NCBI GenBank assembly: GCA_018222765.1
Contig: JAAEZT010000005.1
Span: 108,984 to 172,983 of the forward strand
DNA: 64,000 nucleotides
Origin: a bacterium
Lineage (GTDB): Bacteria > Verrucomicrobiota > Verrucomicrobiia > Verrucomicrobiales > Akkermansiaceae
Reading direction: 5' to 3'
Shown one piece after another: positions 16,960-25,635 of the stretch. Under the pieces are notes generated by a model. The model worked only from the letters and a program-made list of their open reading frames with translations, made no database searches and had not been told where the DNA came from. A program made the translations under genes and the position numbers. Positions within the stretch are counted from its first letter, which is position 1. Every line of letters begins with the position of its first letter.

Positions 16960-19584
16960 TTAGAGGGTGGTGATGGTTTGAGAGTGGGATTCTTTGCCGT
17001 CGAAGGCGGTGAGAATGAGTTGAGTGCCGGGGGCGATGCTGGGAAGGGTTTTAAGCGGCAGAGTGCCGTCGGGTCGGGAGCGGGTGCCGCGGATGGGGCG
17101 ACCGTCGGTGTGGGCAAGGCGGAGGTCAGCATTGGGGAGAGTTTTGATGCGGGGGAGTTTGCAAGTGGCTGCCTGTCCGCTTTGGGAGGCGGTTTCGGTG
17201 AGGGAGCCGCCGCCGCGCGGAGTTTCGCCGGGGGCATCAATCAGGTTGCGTATGCGTAAGCCGATTTTTGGATCGACCTCGGTGGGGTCGAATTCCATTT
17301 CGAGGAAGTTCCAGTAGAAGGGGTCTTCCTTTTTCTGAGGCTGAAGATCGGGAGTGGCATGTTCTTTATGATAGAGGCAATGGACGTCGAGCGGGCGGCC
17401 GTCGAAGTCTTTCATGCTGGGGCCAAAGCCGGGGATGACGGAGCGTCCGCCGCTGCGGCCGATGGGGCCGAAGGAGCATTCGATGAGATTGAAGTCGGTG
17501 TTCTTGATGATGCTGCCATTGTGCACATCGCCGTAGACGGTGACGATGCCATCGCGCTCGGAGAGGAGTTCGATGAGCCGGTCGGCTCCGGCTTTGACCC
17601 ATCCGGCGTAGTCGGCGGCGACGCGGTCGCGTTGCTCAAAGACAGTGTTGCCGCCTTTATTCCCACTCCAGATGGTGTGGAGGCCATTGAGTCCGGTAAG
17701 GCAAATGAGAGGGGCGGAATCGGTGCGGATGAGTTGTTGCAACCAAGCGAATTGTTCTTCGCCGAGAAGGGCGCGGGTGGGGTCGGCGCGGTCGTATGCG
17801 TTCTCAACATGATCCCAGCCCCAATCTTTCCAGATGTTGGTGTCTTGCGAACTGCGCCAGAGCCGGGCATCGACGATGGTGAGGGTGAAGTCGCGGCGCG
17901 GCATTTTCCAGGCGCGCCACTTTTTTGGATTAGCGAGAGGGTCGACTACCTCGGCTCCGGTGACGAGGTGATGAACGATTTGAAAATTGCGTCGCATGTA
18001 TGAGGCGTCCTGCCCGAGTCCGTCGTGTTTGCGAATCGCGATTTGCTCGGGGCCTTTCACGTCATCCATGCCGTAGTCGTGATCGCCGGGGTTGATGATG
18101 TTCCAATGCTGCATCATCTGCCAGCGGGAGGTCGGGCCGAAGATGGAATTGGCGATAATTTTGTAGGCGTCATCGGTGCTGGGTGGATAGAGGACGAGCT
18201 CCATATACCAGACGTCATCCTCCCAAACCATGATCTGGAAATTGTAAGCATCGAGGTGCTTGTAGGATTCGACTGAGGGTTGATCACGGACTTGCCAGTC
18301 ATCGCCTCCGCCTAGAATTTTGAGGCCGGCATCGGTGCGTTGTTGCAGGCCGGAGGTGATGGCGTGACAGCTGAGGCCGCAGAGCTTGTAGGGCGCCTTG
18401 AGCTGGGGAAGGCGTCCCACGTAAGTGCCGGAAGCGGGAACATCTCCGACCAAGCCCGTGCCGGGTCCGCAGGCGTCGGAGCCAATGCGGGGATCGGCGG
18501 TGACGTTTTCTCCGTCTTTCCAAATGGTGTAGTAGAGCGTGGCGTCGCCCGGGCTTTTAGGGAGAGTGGTGGTGATGACGGAGGTGTTGCGTCGGAAGTC
18601 GTTGTTGACGATTTTGGCGGTTCCGGAGATGGGGATCTTTTCCCAGTCTGCGGTGGGAGATTCGGAAACGCGAACCTCGGCCTTCTTGCCGTCGGAGGCG
18701 AAGACGCTCACAAATTTAACCTGCCACTTGCCGTCGACTTTTTTGAGGGTGTCGCCGAGCGGGTAGCAGGCGGAGCATTCGGCGTGACCGACGGTGAGTG
18801 GTTTGTTTTCGCCGGGGTCGAGCGAGACATCGGAGATTTCAAAGTCGATGAGGCCGCGAGTGGCGACGCCGAAGTAGCCGGAGCTTTGAGTTTGGGGAAT
18901 GTTTTCGAGAGTGAGGGTGCTGGAGTTGAGCGTGGTGGTAACCTTGGTGCCTTTAACTTCGAGGGAGAGAGTAAATTGGTCGCCTGGTTTGAGGATGGGA
19001 GCTTTCGTTTTTTTGGGAGCAGGGGCCTTTTTCTTTCGGCTGATGGGCTTTTTAAGTTCGGCGAGATGACCGTTGTCCTGATATCCGATGATGGTGGCTT
19101 TTCTAATTTTGTTGTATCCCTCGAAAAGACTACGCCCTCCGATGGCGATCCCGAGTTGGCCGTAGCCGGGTTGATACATTTTCCAATCGGCATTGTCGCC
19201 TTTGGGAACCGCGGGAGCATCGGCGTGGTAGGTGCCTTTAATCGTGATGGTGTAGTTGCCGGTGAGTTTCCAATCGCGTCGCCAAAGAATTCCGTGGGGG
19301 AGAGAGGGATCGTAATCAGTCTCCATCTTCCTTTTTTCATGGGTCTCGGAGTGGTAGGGAAATCCGGTACGGCGCGCGCGGTCGCCAACATTTTTGAGTC
19401 GGCGGCGTAGGGCCCCGCTTTTGATTTGCCAGTAGCCGGGGTTGAGCGATTCCCACTCGGAGCCGTGGACAAAGGAATCGGGGCGGGAGAAGCCATCGAT
19501 AGCGACGGGAGCATGTCTTCCGCTGAGAGTCGGAGTGAGCGCGAGAGTGGCGGAGGTGGTTTTGAGAAAGTGACGGCGGTCCAT
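16960..19584 (-). CDS. Tat-exported PhoD-like metallophosphoesterase with N-terminal lectin-like domain
   Basis: An 874-residue protein with a Tat signal (MDRRHFLKTT). Residues about 30-275 look like a concanavalin/LamG-type beta-sandwich, interrupted by a Lys-Ala-Pro linker (KKKAPAPKKTKAP, about 185-197). The rest resembles the PhoD-like phosphodiesterase domain. It shows the metal-site pieces CGLSCHAI, NPGDHDYGMDD (about 504), TGLNGLH and the calcineurin-like VYGDVHNGS (about 688), and ends with a short beta domain. Members hydrolyse phosphomonoesters or diesters in the periplasm. It is the last gene of a five-gene leftward run and starts 6 bases after the sulfatase stop. The metal ligands are only partly recognisable, so activity is likely but not certain. 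Confidence 0.75.
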   Translation of the reverse strand: MDRRHFLKTTSATLALTPTLSGRHAPVAIDGFSRPDSFVHGSEWESLNPGYWQIKSGALRRRLKNVGDRARRTGFPYHSETHEKRKMETDYDPSLPHGILWRRDWKLTGNYTITIKGTYHADAPAVPKGDNADWKMYQPGYGQLGIAIGGRSLFEGYNKIRKATIIGYQDNGHLAELKKPISRKKKAPAPKKTKAPILKPGDQFTLSLEVKGTKVTTTLNSSTLTLENIPQTQSSGYFGVATRGLIDFEISDVSLDPGENKPLTVGHAECSACYPLGDTLKKVDGKWQVKFVSVFASDGKKAEVRVSESPTADWEKIPISGTAKIVNNDFRRNTSVITTTLPKSPGDATLYYTIWKDGENVTADPRIGSDACGPGTGLVGDVPASGTYVGRLPQLKAPYKLCGLSCHAITSGLQQRTDAGLKILGGGDDWQVRDQPSVESYKHLDAYNFQIMVWEDDVWYMELVLYPPSTDDAYKIIANSIFGPTSRWQMMQHWNIINPGDHDYGMDDVKGPEQIAIRKHDGLGQDASYMRRNFQIVHHLVTGAEVVDPLANPKKWRAWKMPRRDFTLTIVDARLWRSSQDTNIWKDWGWDHVENAYDRADPTRALLGEEQFAWLQQLIRTDSAPLICLTGLNGLHTIWSGNKGGNTVFEQRDRVAADYAGWVKAGADRLIELLSERDGIVTVYGDVHNGSIIKNTDFNLIECSFGPIGRSGGRSVIPGFGPSMKDFDGRPLDVHCLYHKEHATPDLQPQKKEDPFYWNFLEMEFDPTEVDPKIGLRIRNLIDAPGETPRGGGSLTETASQSGQAATCKLPRIKTLPNADLRLAHTDGRPIRGTRSRPDGTLPLKTLPSIAPGTQLILTAFDGKESHSQTITTL

Positions 19585-19590
19585 GTCAGC

Positions 19591-20943
19591 TTACTTCTTT
19601 GATTTCTTCTTTTTGCGGCCTCTCGTCATTTGTTCGATGGCTTTGAGCTCGGTGGCCTGGCCTTCGTCGCCGCATTGCTTCATCCAGACGGCGAGCTTAG
19701 AGCGAAGTTCGTTCATCGTTTCGGCGTGCTTTTCGTCGCCGGCGAGGTTGTTGAGTTCGAGCGGGTCGGTGATGATGTCGTAGAGCTCTTCCTTGGGGCG
19801 CGATTGATAACGTTTGACGAGAGCTTTGGCTTTCGGGGTGTCGACGGTGAGCCAGCTCTTGAATTCAGGAGAGTTGGTGCAGGCGTTTTTGAATTTGGCT
19901 TCCGGAGTAAGGTTCCAGATGAATTTAAATTTCTCCGAGCGGATGGAACGAATGCCATAGTGAGGCGAACCGGAATTGATGCCCTTGGTGGTCATGATGC
20001 CGTGGACGTGTGTTTTGTGAGTTTCTTTTCCAGCGAAGACCGGAAGGAGGCTTTTTCCTTGAAGGGAAGGATCAGGAGTGCCTCCGGCCGCTTCGACCCA
20101 GGTGGGAAGGAGATCGATGTATTCGATCATTGCGGGATTGGTGGTGCCGCGTTTGATCTTGCCAGGCCAGCGGGCGATGAGGCCGGTTTGGAGCCCGCTG
20201 TCGTAACAGGTCCACTTCGCGAAGGGCATGGAGCTGCCTTGTTCGCTGGTGACGACGAGGAGAGTGTTGTCGGAGAGTTTGTGTTTTTTGAGAAGTTGCA
20301 TCGCCCGGCCGACTTGACTGTCGTAATAGGTTATCTCGGCAAGGTAGCGGGACATAGCGTCGCGGATGGCGGGGGTGTCGACGAAGTAGGGTGGGAGTTG
20401 AATATTGGCGGGAGGATAGCGGGAGGCGTCGCCTTTGTTCCAGGGTGAGTGAGGCTCGTTGGAGCAGAGGAGAAGGCAGAAGGGATTTTCTTTTTCGGTG
20501 CAGTCCTTCATGAAGGAATCGACTTTGTCGAAATTAGGATTTTTTCCGTCGGGGATTTTTTCCCAAGCAAACACGCTGCCTGGAGAAACGTGGGTTTTTC
20601 CGCTTTGAGCAACGCGGTAGCCGAGGGCTTTGAGATATTGCACGACGCTCTTGGTGCCATTTTCGACGTAAGTGTGATTCGGGTAGGCTCCGCTGGTGAC
20701 TGGATAGAGTCCGGTGTAGATGTTATGTCGGGTGGGAGAGCACATCGGCGCAGTTTGGAAGCAACGGGTGAAGCGCATTCCTTCGCTGGCGAGTTTGTCG
20801 ATGTTGGGCGTGTGGGCCTGTCCGCCGTAGCACCCGAGATCACGGAAGGTGCAGTCGTCGGCGATGATGAAGACAATGTTGGGCTTTGTGGCGGCAGTCG
20901 AAATGACGCAGCTCATGAGGGCGATGTAAAGGGTGCGAAACAT
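19591..20943 (-). CDS. Exported sulfatase
   Basis: A 450-residue sulfatase. I placed the start at the ATG at 20943, which gives a signal peptide directly (MFRTLYIALMSCVISTA); the upstream frame reads into the end of the phosphatase gene and looks like chance. Asp29-Asp30 in FIIADDCTFRD and Cys68 in CSPTR (formylglycine site) are present. SGKTHV and VVTSEQGSSMPF follow; the last takes the place of the usual D-N-G/H second metal site, so a ligand may differ. The C-terminal end is Lys-rich (RGRKKKKSKK). It lies 44 bases after the PhoD gene and 6 bases before the second PhoD-like gene. Substrate is unknown. Confidence 0.9.
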   Translation of the reverse strand: MFRTLYIALMSCVISTAATKPNIVFIIADDCTFRDLGCYGGQAHTPNIDKLASEGMRFTRCFQTAPMCSPTRHNIYTGLYPVTSGAYPNHTYVENGTKSVVQYLKALGYRVAQSGKTHVSPGSVFAWEKIPDGKNPNFDKVDSFMKDCTEKENPFCLLLCSNEPHSPWNKGDASRYPPANIQLPPYFVDTPAIRDAMSRYLAEITYYDSQVGRAMQLLKKHKLSDNTLLVVTSEQGSSMPFAKWTCYDSGLQTGLIARWPGKIKRGTTNPAMIEYIDLLPTWVEAAGGTPDPSLQGKSLLPVFAGKETHKTHVHGIMTTKGINSGSPHYGIRSIRSEKFKFIWNLTPEAKFKNACTNSPEFKSWLTVDTPKAKALVKRYQSRPKEELYDIITDPLELNNLAGDEKHAETMNELRSKLAVWMKQCGDEGQATELKAIEQMTRGRKKKKSKK

Positions 20944-20987
20944 AGGAGGTGATAGGATGTGAATTCGGCTGTGGCTCGGCGCCGCCG

Positions 20988-22358
20988 CTAGAGCTTCTCG
21001 ATGTGGCCGACCTTCACCGCCCCATCGTTGGTGGTGAACCACTCGGCTTTGGCTTTTCCGTTCTCCACGGTGATACCAAGGAATCCTCCTTTGGCGCTAA
21101 AGTAGCGATGCATCGGGGCTTTGCCGGGGTTGCCGCCATACTGGTGCTGGTCATTGATGGGGCCGCAGCCGAGTTCGATTAATCCGGTGCCGGGATCCTT
21201 CGAGCAATACTGCCAGTGGCGGTCGCCGCAAATGACGTAGGTGTTTTTCATCGGAGCAAGGAAATCGCGGAGCTCTTGGCCTTCGTGGAAGAAGGCTTTG
21301 TTGGCGTGGTTGTCTGATTTGCCTTTTTTGTCGGGGCCGACTATCGGGCCGGGGGTAATGAGGAATTTGTAAGTGGCGTTGGACTCGCTCATCGTTTTCT
21401 TGAGCCAGGCCTTTTGTTCGGCACCGAGGATGGTTTTGTTGGGGCCATCTTTATCACGATTGGCAGACCGGAAGTCGCGGTTCTCGGTGAGCCAGATTTG
21501 CAGGTCCTTGCCCCAACGAATGGTGCGGTAGGTCTTCTCTCCCATCGGGACTTGCTCGCGGAAGATGGAAAGGCCTTGGGCGAAGGTAAGGTCGCCGTAG
21601 GTTTGGCCGGGCCAGCAATCGTTCTTCAAGGTGTCGTGGTCGTCCTTCATGAAGTAGGAGGAAACCTGTCGATGAAAATTCTGATTGTGCCGATAAGCGA
21701 ACATGAGGTTCCACTTGGCACGAGCCTGCGCCACGTTCTTGGCGAGAGGTGCTTTATCATAATAGAGGATGTCTCCGGTGTGGACAAAGAAGTGAGGCTT
21801 GAAGCCAAGCATTTGCTTGAAAGTCAGGTGGCCGTCGGCACCCGCGTCGATGCTGCGAACAGCCTGACATGTCGAAACGATGAAACGAACGGGTGTTTCT
21901 GATTTGCCTTCGGGTGCGGTGTGGAAGCCTCCGGTGATTTTTGAGGCGATCTTCGAGTCTTTGTTTTTCCGGCCCTCTACGATGAGTTCGTAGTGGTGAC
22001 CGGGAAGGAGGTCAGTAAGGCGAAACTGATGAGAAAAATCGGTCTCAGCCTTGATTGGTTTCCAGGGTGAATATTGAATCGCGGTTTTGACTCCGGTTGC
22101 CCGATGGCCGACCCTGGCTTCGCCTTTCATCCCCGGAACAACCCCGAGAGGCATGTCGATTTTGTCCTTATCTTTTTTTTCCAGTCCCTCGGTGAAGATA
22201 GGGAGTTGGTCGAATTTCGCGGAGTCTTTTTCCGTGAGACGTGCCCAGATTATGGCGGAGTTTTGATCGACTTCGCCGACTTTGATTCCGGAGGCGAAAA
22301 AGGGGGCCTCATCGGCTGCAAGCAGGCCGATGAGCGAGAGGAAGGCGAAAGGTCTCAT
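20988..22358 (-). CDS. Exported PhoD-family alkaline phosphatase
   Basis: A 456-residue protein with a signal peptide (MRPFAFLSLIGLLAADE). An N-terminal fibronectin-like domain (about 20-145, with SAIIWARLTE and QFRLTDLLPGHHYELIV) precedes the phosphatase domain. Metal-binding pieces are VSTCQA, FVHTGDILYYD (about 190-200), MKDDHDTLKND (about 238) and VICGDRHWQY (about 379-388). PhoD enzymes use calcium and iron to release phosphate from mono- and diesters in the periplasm. The gene starts 3 bases after the protease stop codon, so the two are probably coupled in translation. A sulfatase gene follows after 44 bases. Confidence 0.88.
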   Translation of the reverse strand: MRPFAFLSLIGLLAADEAPFFASGIKVGEVDQNSAIIWARLTEKDSAKFDQLPIFTEGLEKKDKDKIDMPLGVVPGMKGEARVGHRATGVKTAIQYSPWKPIKAETDFSHQFRLTDLLPGHHYELIVEGRKNKDSKIASKITGGFHTAPEGKSETPVRFIVSTCQAVRSIDAGADGHLTFKQMLGFKPHFFVHTGDILYYDKAPLAKNVAQARAKWNLMFAYRHNQNFHRQVSSYFMKDDHDTLKNDCWPGQTYGDLTFAQGLSIFREQVPMGEKTYRTIRWGKDLQIWLTENRDFRSANRDKDGPNKTILGAEQKAWLKKTMSESNATYKFLITPGPIVGPDKKGKSDNHANKAFFHEGQELRDFLAPMKNTYVICGDRHWQYCSKDPGTGLIELGCGPINDQHQYGGNPGKAPMHRYFSAKGGFLGITVENGKAKAEWFTTNDGAVKVGHIEKL

Positions 22359-22361
22359 GAG

Positions 22362-25300
22362 TTATTCTCCTTTGGGGAAGGTCCAGGGTTTTGGTGCGGG
22401 GAGCGAGAGAAGGTGCTTCACAGCGGCCTCGAGTTGACGGTCTTTGCCACTCTCGCGATCTTCGGGATTGTTAGCGACCTTGATATCCGGTTCGAGTTCC
22501 GTGTTTTCAAGGTAGTTGCCATCGGGACCAATCGTTGAAACTTGGGGAATACCGAAGATGATGGTGCGGTCGTGAAGACGCTCCCACCAGACGGCGGTAC
22601 CCGTTCCCGGGACAGGCATGCCGACGAGTTTTCCGATTTCCAAAGTCTTGTAGGCGAATGGGAAGAGGTGCGCGTCGGAGTAATTGCCCTCGCCCATGAT
22701 GACAGCGGAGGGTTTGGTCCAACGGAAGAGCGGTTCGCCACCCATATTGCTTTGACCGCGAGGGTAGAATCTCAGGAAGGTTTTTCCGCTGAGGAAGGTG
22801 GTGAGGTCTTCGGTGAGCCAGCCGCCGCCATTGAAGCGGGTGTCGACGATGAGCGCATTCTTGTCGGTGTGGTGCCCGAATACTGAGGCATAGGCATCGC
22901 GAAATCCGCTGTCATTCATCTGACGAACGTGCACGTAACCCAACTTTCCGCCGGAGAGTTCTTCGGTTTTTTGGCGCATCTTTTTAATCCAACGACGATA
23001 GAGGAGTTCGCCTTCTTGCCCCCCCGAGATGAGACGAATAACTTCCTCCCAGCGTTTATTGTCGGCTGGATTGAAGAAGGAGAGGAGAACGCGTTCGCCG
23101 GCCTTTCTGTTGAGGCGCTTGACGTGGTTTTCGCCTGCGGCGATCTCGTTGCCGTTGATCTTTTCGATGATCGTTCCGGCAGGGAGTTTTTCGTCGAGAA
23201 GATCAAGCGGGCTGCGGGGGATCACTTCGAGAATGCGAATCCCGGGGCCCTTGTGGTCCCAATCATGGTAAATACCCAGCGAGGCGGTGGAGTCGCCGGT
23301 GCTAAATGACGGACGGTAGAAACAACCGGTGTGCGAGGCATCGAGTTCGCCGAGCATTTCGCTGACCATTTCAGCGAAGTCGTAGTTGTTGTTAATAGCG
23401 GGGAGGAGCTTCTTGTATTCCTTGCCATAAAAATCCCAATCGGCCCCGTGGAGATCGGTGCGGTGGAATTTCTCGCGGACCTGCCGCCAGATGTGCTGGA
23501 ACATTTCCGTGCGTTCGGCAGCGAGGTCAAAAGTGATTTCTGAATCGTAGGAGAGGGACTTAGATTTGCCGTCACCGGTGCCGATTTTGTGAAGGCTTCC
23601 TCCGGCCAGAACGAAGAGGTTTTTTCCGTCCTCGCTGATATGGATGTCAGTGGATCCGCTGCCGCCTGCACCGCCGAGGCTGGTGAGGAGCTTGGTTTCT
23701 TTCTTATAGAAATCGTGGGACCAAATCTGGAATTTCTTACGCTCACTTCCCATGTAGAAAACCTTGCGTCCGTCTGGAGCCACCACAGCCCCTTCGAGAT
23801 TGGTGGAGTGAATCGAGAGCCGTTCGATGCGGTCCTCAACACCTTCGGGATCGAGAGTTTTCTTTTCTTCGAAGAGCTTTTCCCAGTCTTCGTCTTTGAT
23901 TTCGTCGCGCTCGGCTTCGGTGAGTTGAAAAAGTCGATGAGCGCGGTTGGTCAGGAAGCCGGCATAGATGTCGAGTTCGCTGCCCCAGCTCCCGTGTGAT
24001 TTTTTGCCGTGGCGGTTGGAGATCCAAAGGGCGGCTTCGCCATTCCAGGCCCACTGGGGAGCCATGTCGTAGTAACCGTTTCGGCTCAGGTCGATGGGCT
24101 CGGATTTGCCGTCGGCGGCGACCAGAAAGACATTTTCGGTCCAACGTTGTTTTTGTAGAAGCATCGTAAGGAGGTTCTTGCTGTCGGGCGACCAGGAATA
24201 CTCGATATCGCCATCGGAGTAGGAATAGGAACGACTACCGTCGTGCAAGGTGGTGCTGGTCTTTTTCTCCACATCATAAACGCGGAGTTGCACACGATCC
24301 TGGAGGTAGGCGATCTGTTTGCCGTCGGGCGACCAAAGGGGCTGGAATGTTTCATCGTCTCCGGCGAGGAGGGTTTCTTCCGTGAGGGTCGTGGAGAGGT
24401 AAAAACTCTTCTCTTGCTCACGCGCGATGCTGGTAGTGTAGAGGTTCCAGCTGTTGTTACGTTCCGAGGCGTAGACGAGTTGGCGCCCCTCGGGATGGAA
24501 ACTCACCGAGCGTTCCTGCTCCGGAGTGTTGGTGATGCGCTTGGTGGTCTTGTGGTCGATGGAGGTGACGAAAATCTCTCCCCGGGCGATGAAGGCAATC
24601 TCGTTGCCCTTTGGTGAAACAACCATCTCGGTAATGGAATTCGAGAGCTTGACCATTTCGGAATTCGTTTTGTCGTCGGTCTGAATTGTGACACGGATTT
24701 TTTTCGGAGCTTCGTTACCTTTTTCCTGCACGAAGATGTTTCCGTGGTGGCTGAAGGCAATCTTTCGGTTTTTGGATCTGCTAAGGAAGCGAACAGGGTG
24801 CTTGTCGAAAGTGGTGAGCTGTTTTGGCTTGGCGTTCTTTTTAATCGAGCTTTGCCAGATGTTGAAGCACCCGCTTTGTTCGGAGAGGTAGAGAAACTCC
24901 TTATTGTCAATCCAGACGGGATTACGGTCCTCGCCGACGAAGTTAGTAATCTTGCGATGTGATTTTTTGTCCCAGTCGTAAAGCCAGACGTCCCGGGTGA
25001 CCGAGGAGGTGTGGTGCTTGCGCCAGGGGTCTTCGTAGCCCTTGCGGTCGTGGTAGAGGAATTGTTTTCCGGAGGGGGAGAAGTTAACGTTTTCCGAAGG
25101 GATCGCGAGGAGCTTGGTGATGCGGCCGCCATTGACGGGAGCGAGATAGGTTTCGCCCACGCGGCGATTGGGAATATCGAGGGATTCCGGAGCGTCGATG
25201 CGGGTGGATTCGAAGATGACTTTCTTTCCGTCGGGCGTGAAGGACGTCGGGATGTCGTTTTGGGAATGGAAGGTGATACGCTTGGCTTTGCCGCCTTTGG

Positions 25301-25568
25301 CTGAAATGAGAAAGACGTCGAAGTTGCCGTGCCGATTGGAGGCAAAGGCGATCGATTTTCCATCGGGTGACCAGACCGGGTGGTAGTCCCGCGCAAGGTG
25401 TTGGGTCAGGGAGCGTGCTTCGCCACCGGAGGAGGGGACTGTGTAAAGGTCCGCGCCGTGCGTGAAAACGATCGTTTCGCCGTTGGGAGAAATGGCAGGA
25501 TAGCGCAGCCACTGGGGAGCGGCTTGGGCAAGCCCAAGAGTGGCAGCGAGAAGAGTGATGATTCGCAT
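22362..25568 (-). CDS. Exported tricorn-like serine protease (S41)
   Basis: Large protease that in characterised relatives breaks down peptides left by other proteases. The 1068 residues match the 1071 of the Thermoplasma enzyme. Order: signal peptide (1-16, MRIITLLAATLGLAQA), beta-propeller with PD40-type repeats (SPNGETIVF, SPDGKSIAFASNR; to about 640), helical part, PDZ domain (about 760-850) and the S41 catalytic core. The catalytic Ser is in GNYSDAHLF at about residue 964, close to Ser965 of the archaeal enzyme, and DTRFNGGG precedes it. The ATG at 25568 has aaagg upstream; a TTG at 25583 is the alternative. A signal peptide makes this a periplasmic enzyme, unlike archaeal tricorn. Confidence 0.9.
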   Translation of the reverse strand: MRIITLLAATLGLAQAAPQWLRYPAISPNGETIVFTHGADLYTVPSSGGEARSLTQHLARDYHPVWSPDGKSIAFASNRHGNFDVFLISAKGGKAKRITFHSQNDIPTSFTPDGKKVIFESTRIDAPESLDIPNRRVGETYLAPVNGGRITKLLAIPSENVNFSPSGKQFLYHDRKGYEDPWRKHHTSSVTRDVWLYDWDKKSHRKITNFVGEDRNPVWIDNKEFLYLSEQSGCFNIWQSSIKKNAKPKQLTTFDKHPVRFLSRSKNRKIAFSHHGNIFVQEKGNEAPKKIRVTIQTDDKTNSEMVKLSNSITEMVVSPKGNEIAFIARGEIFVTSIDHKTTKRITNTPEQERSVSFHPEGRQLVYASERNNSWNLYTTSIAREQEKSFYLSTTLTEETLLAGDDETFQPLWSPDGKQIAYLQDRVQLRVYDVEKKTSTTLHDGSRSYSYSDGDIEYSWSPDSKNLLTMLLQKQRWTENVFLVAADGKSEPIDLSRNGYYDMAPQWAWNGEAALWISNRHGKKSHGSWGSELDIYAGFLTNRAHRLFQLTEAERDEIKDEDWEKLFEEKKTLDPEGVEDRIERLSIHSTNLEGAVVAPDGRKVFYMGSERKKFQIWSHDFYKKETKLLTSLGGAGGSGSTDIHISEDGKNLFVLAGGSLHKIGTGDGKSKSLSYDSEITFDLAAERTEMFQHIWRQVREKFHRTDLHGADWDFYGKEYKKLLPAINNNYDFAEMVSEMLGELDASHTGCFYRPSFSTGDSTASLGIYHDWDHKGPGIRILEVIPRSPLDLLDEKLPAGTIIEKINGNEIAAGENHVKRLNRKAGERVLLSFFNPADNKRWEEVIRLISGGQEGELLYRRWIKKMRQKTEELSGGKLGYVHVRQMNDSGFRDAYASVFGHHTDKNALIVDTRFNGGGWLTEDLTTFLSGKTFLRFYPRGQSNMGGEPLFRWTKPSAVIMGEGNYSDAHLFPFAYKTLEIGKLVGMPVPGTGTAVWWERLHDRTIIFGIPQVSTIGPDGNYLENTELEPDIKVANNPEDRESGKDRQLEAAVKHLLSLPAPKPWTFPKGE

Positions 25569-25635
25569 GCCGCAGCCTTTCAAAAACGTGGCGAGACCGG
25601 AACCACAAAAGTATTCTTTTCTCAGCAGCAGTGGC

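Noticed and set aside
20944..21042. Longer start for the sulfatase at 20943
   Set aside because: The added 33 residues overlap the phosphatase gene end and push the signal peptide inward.
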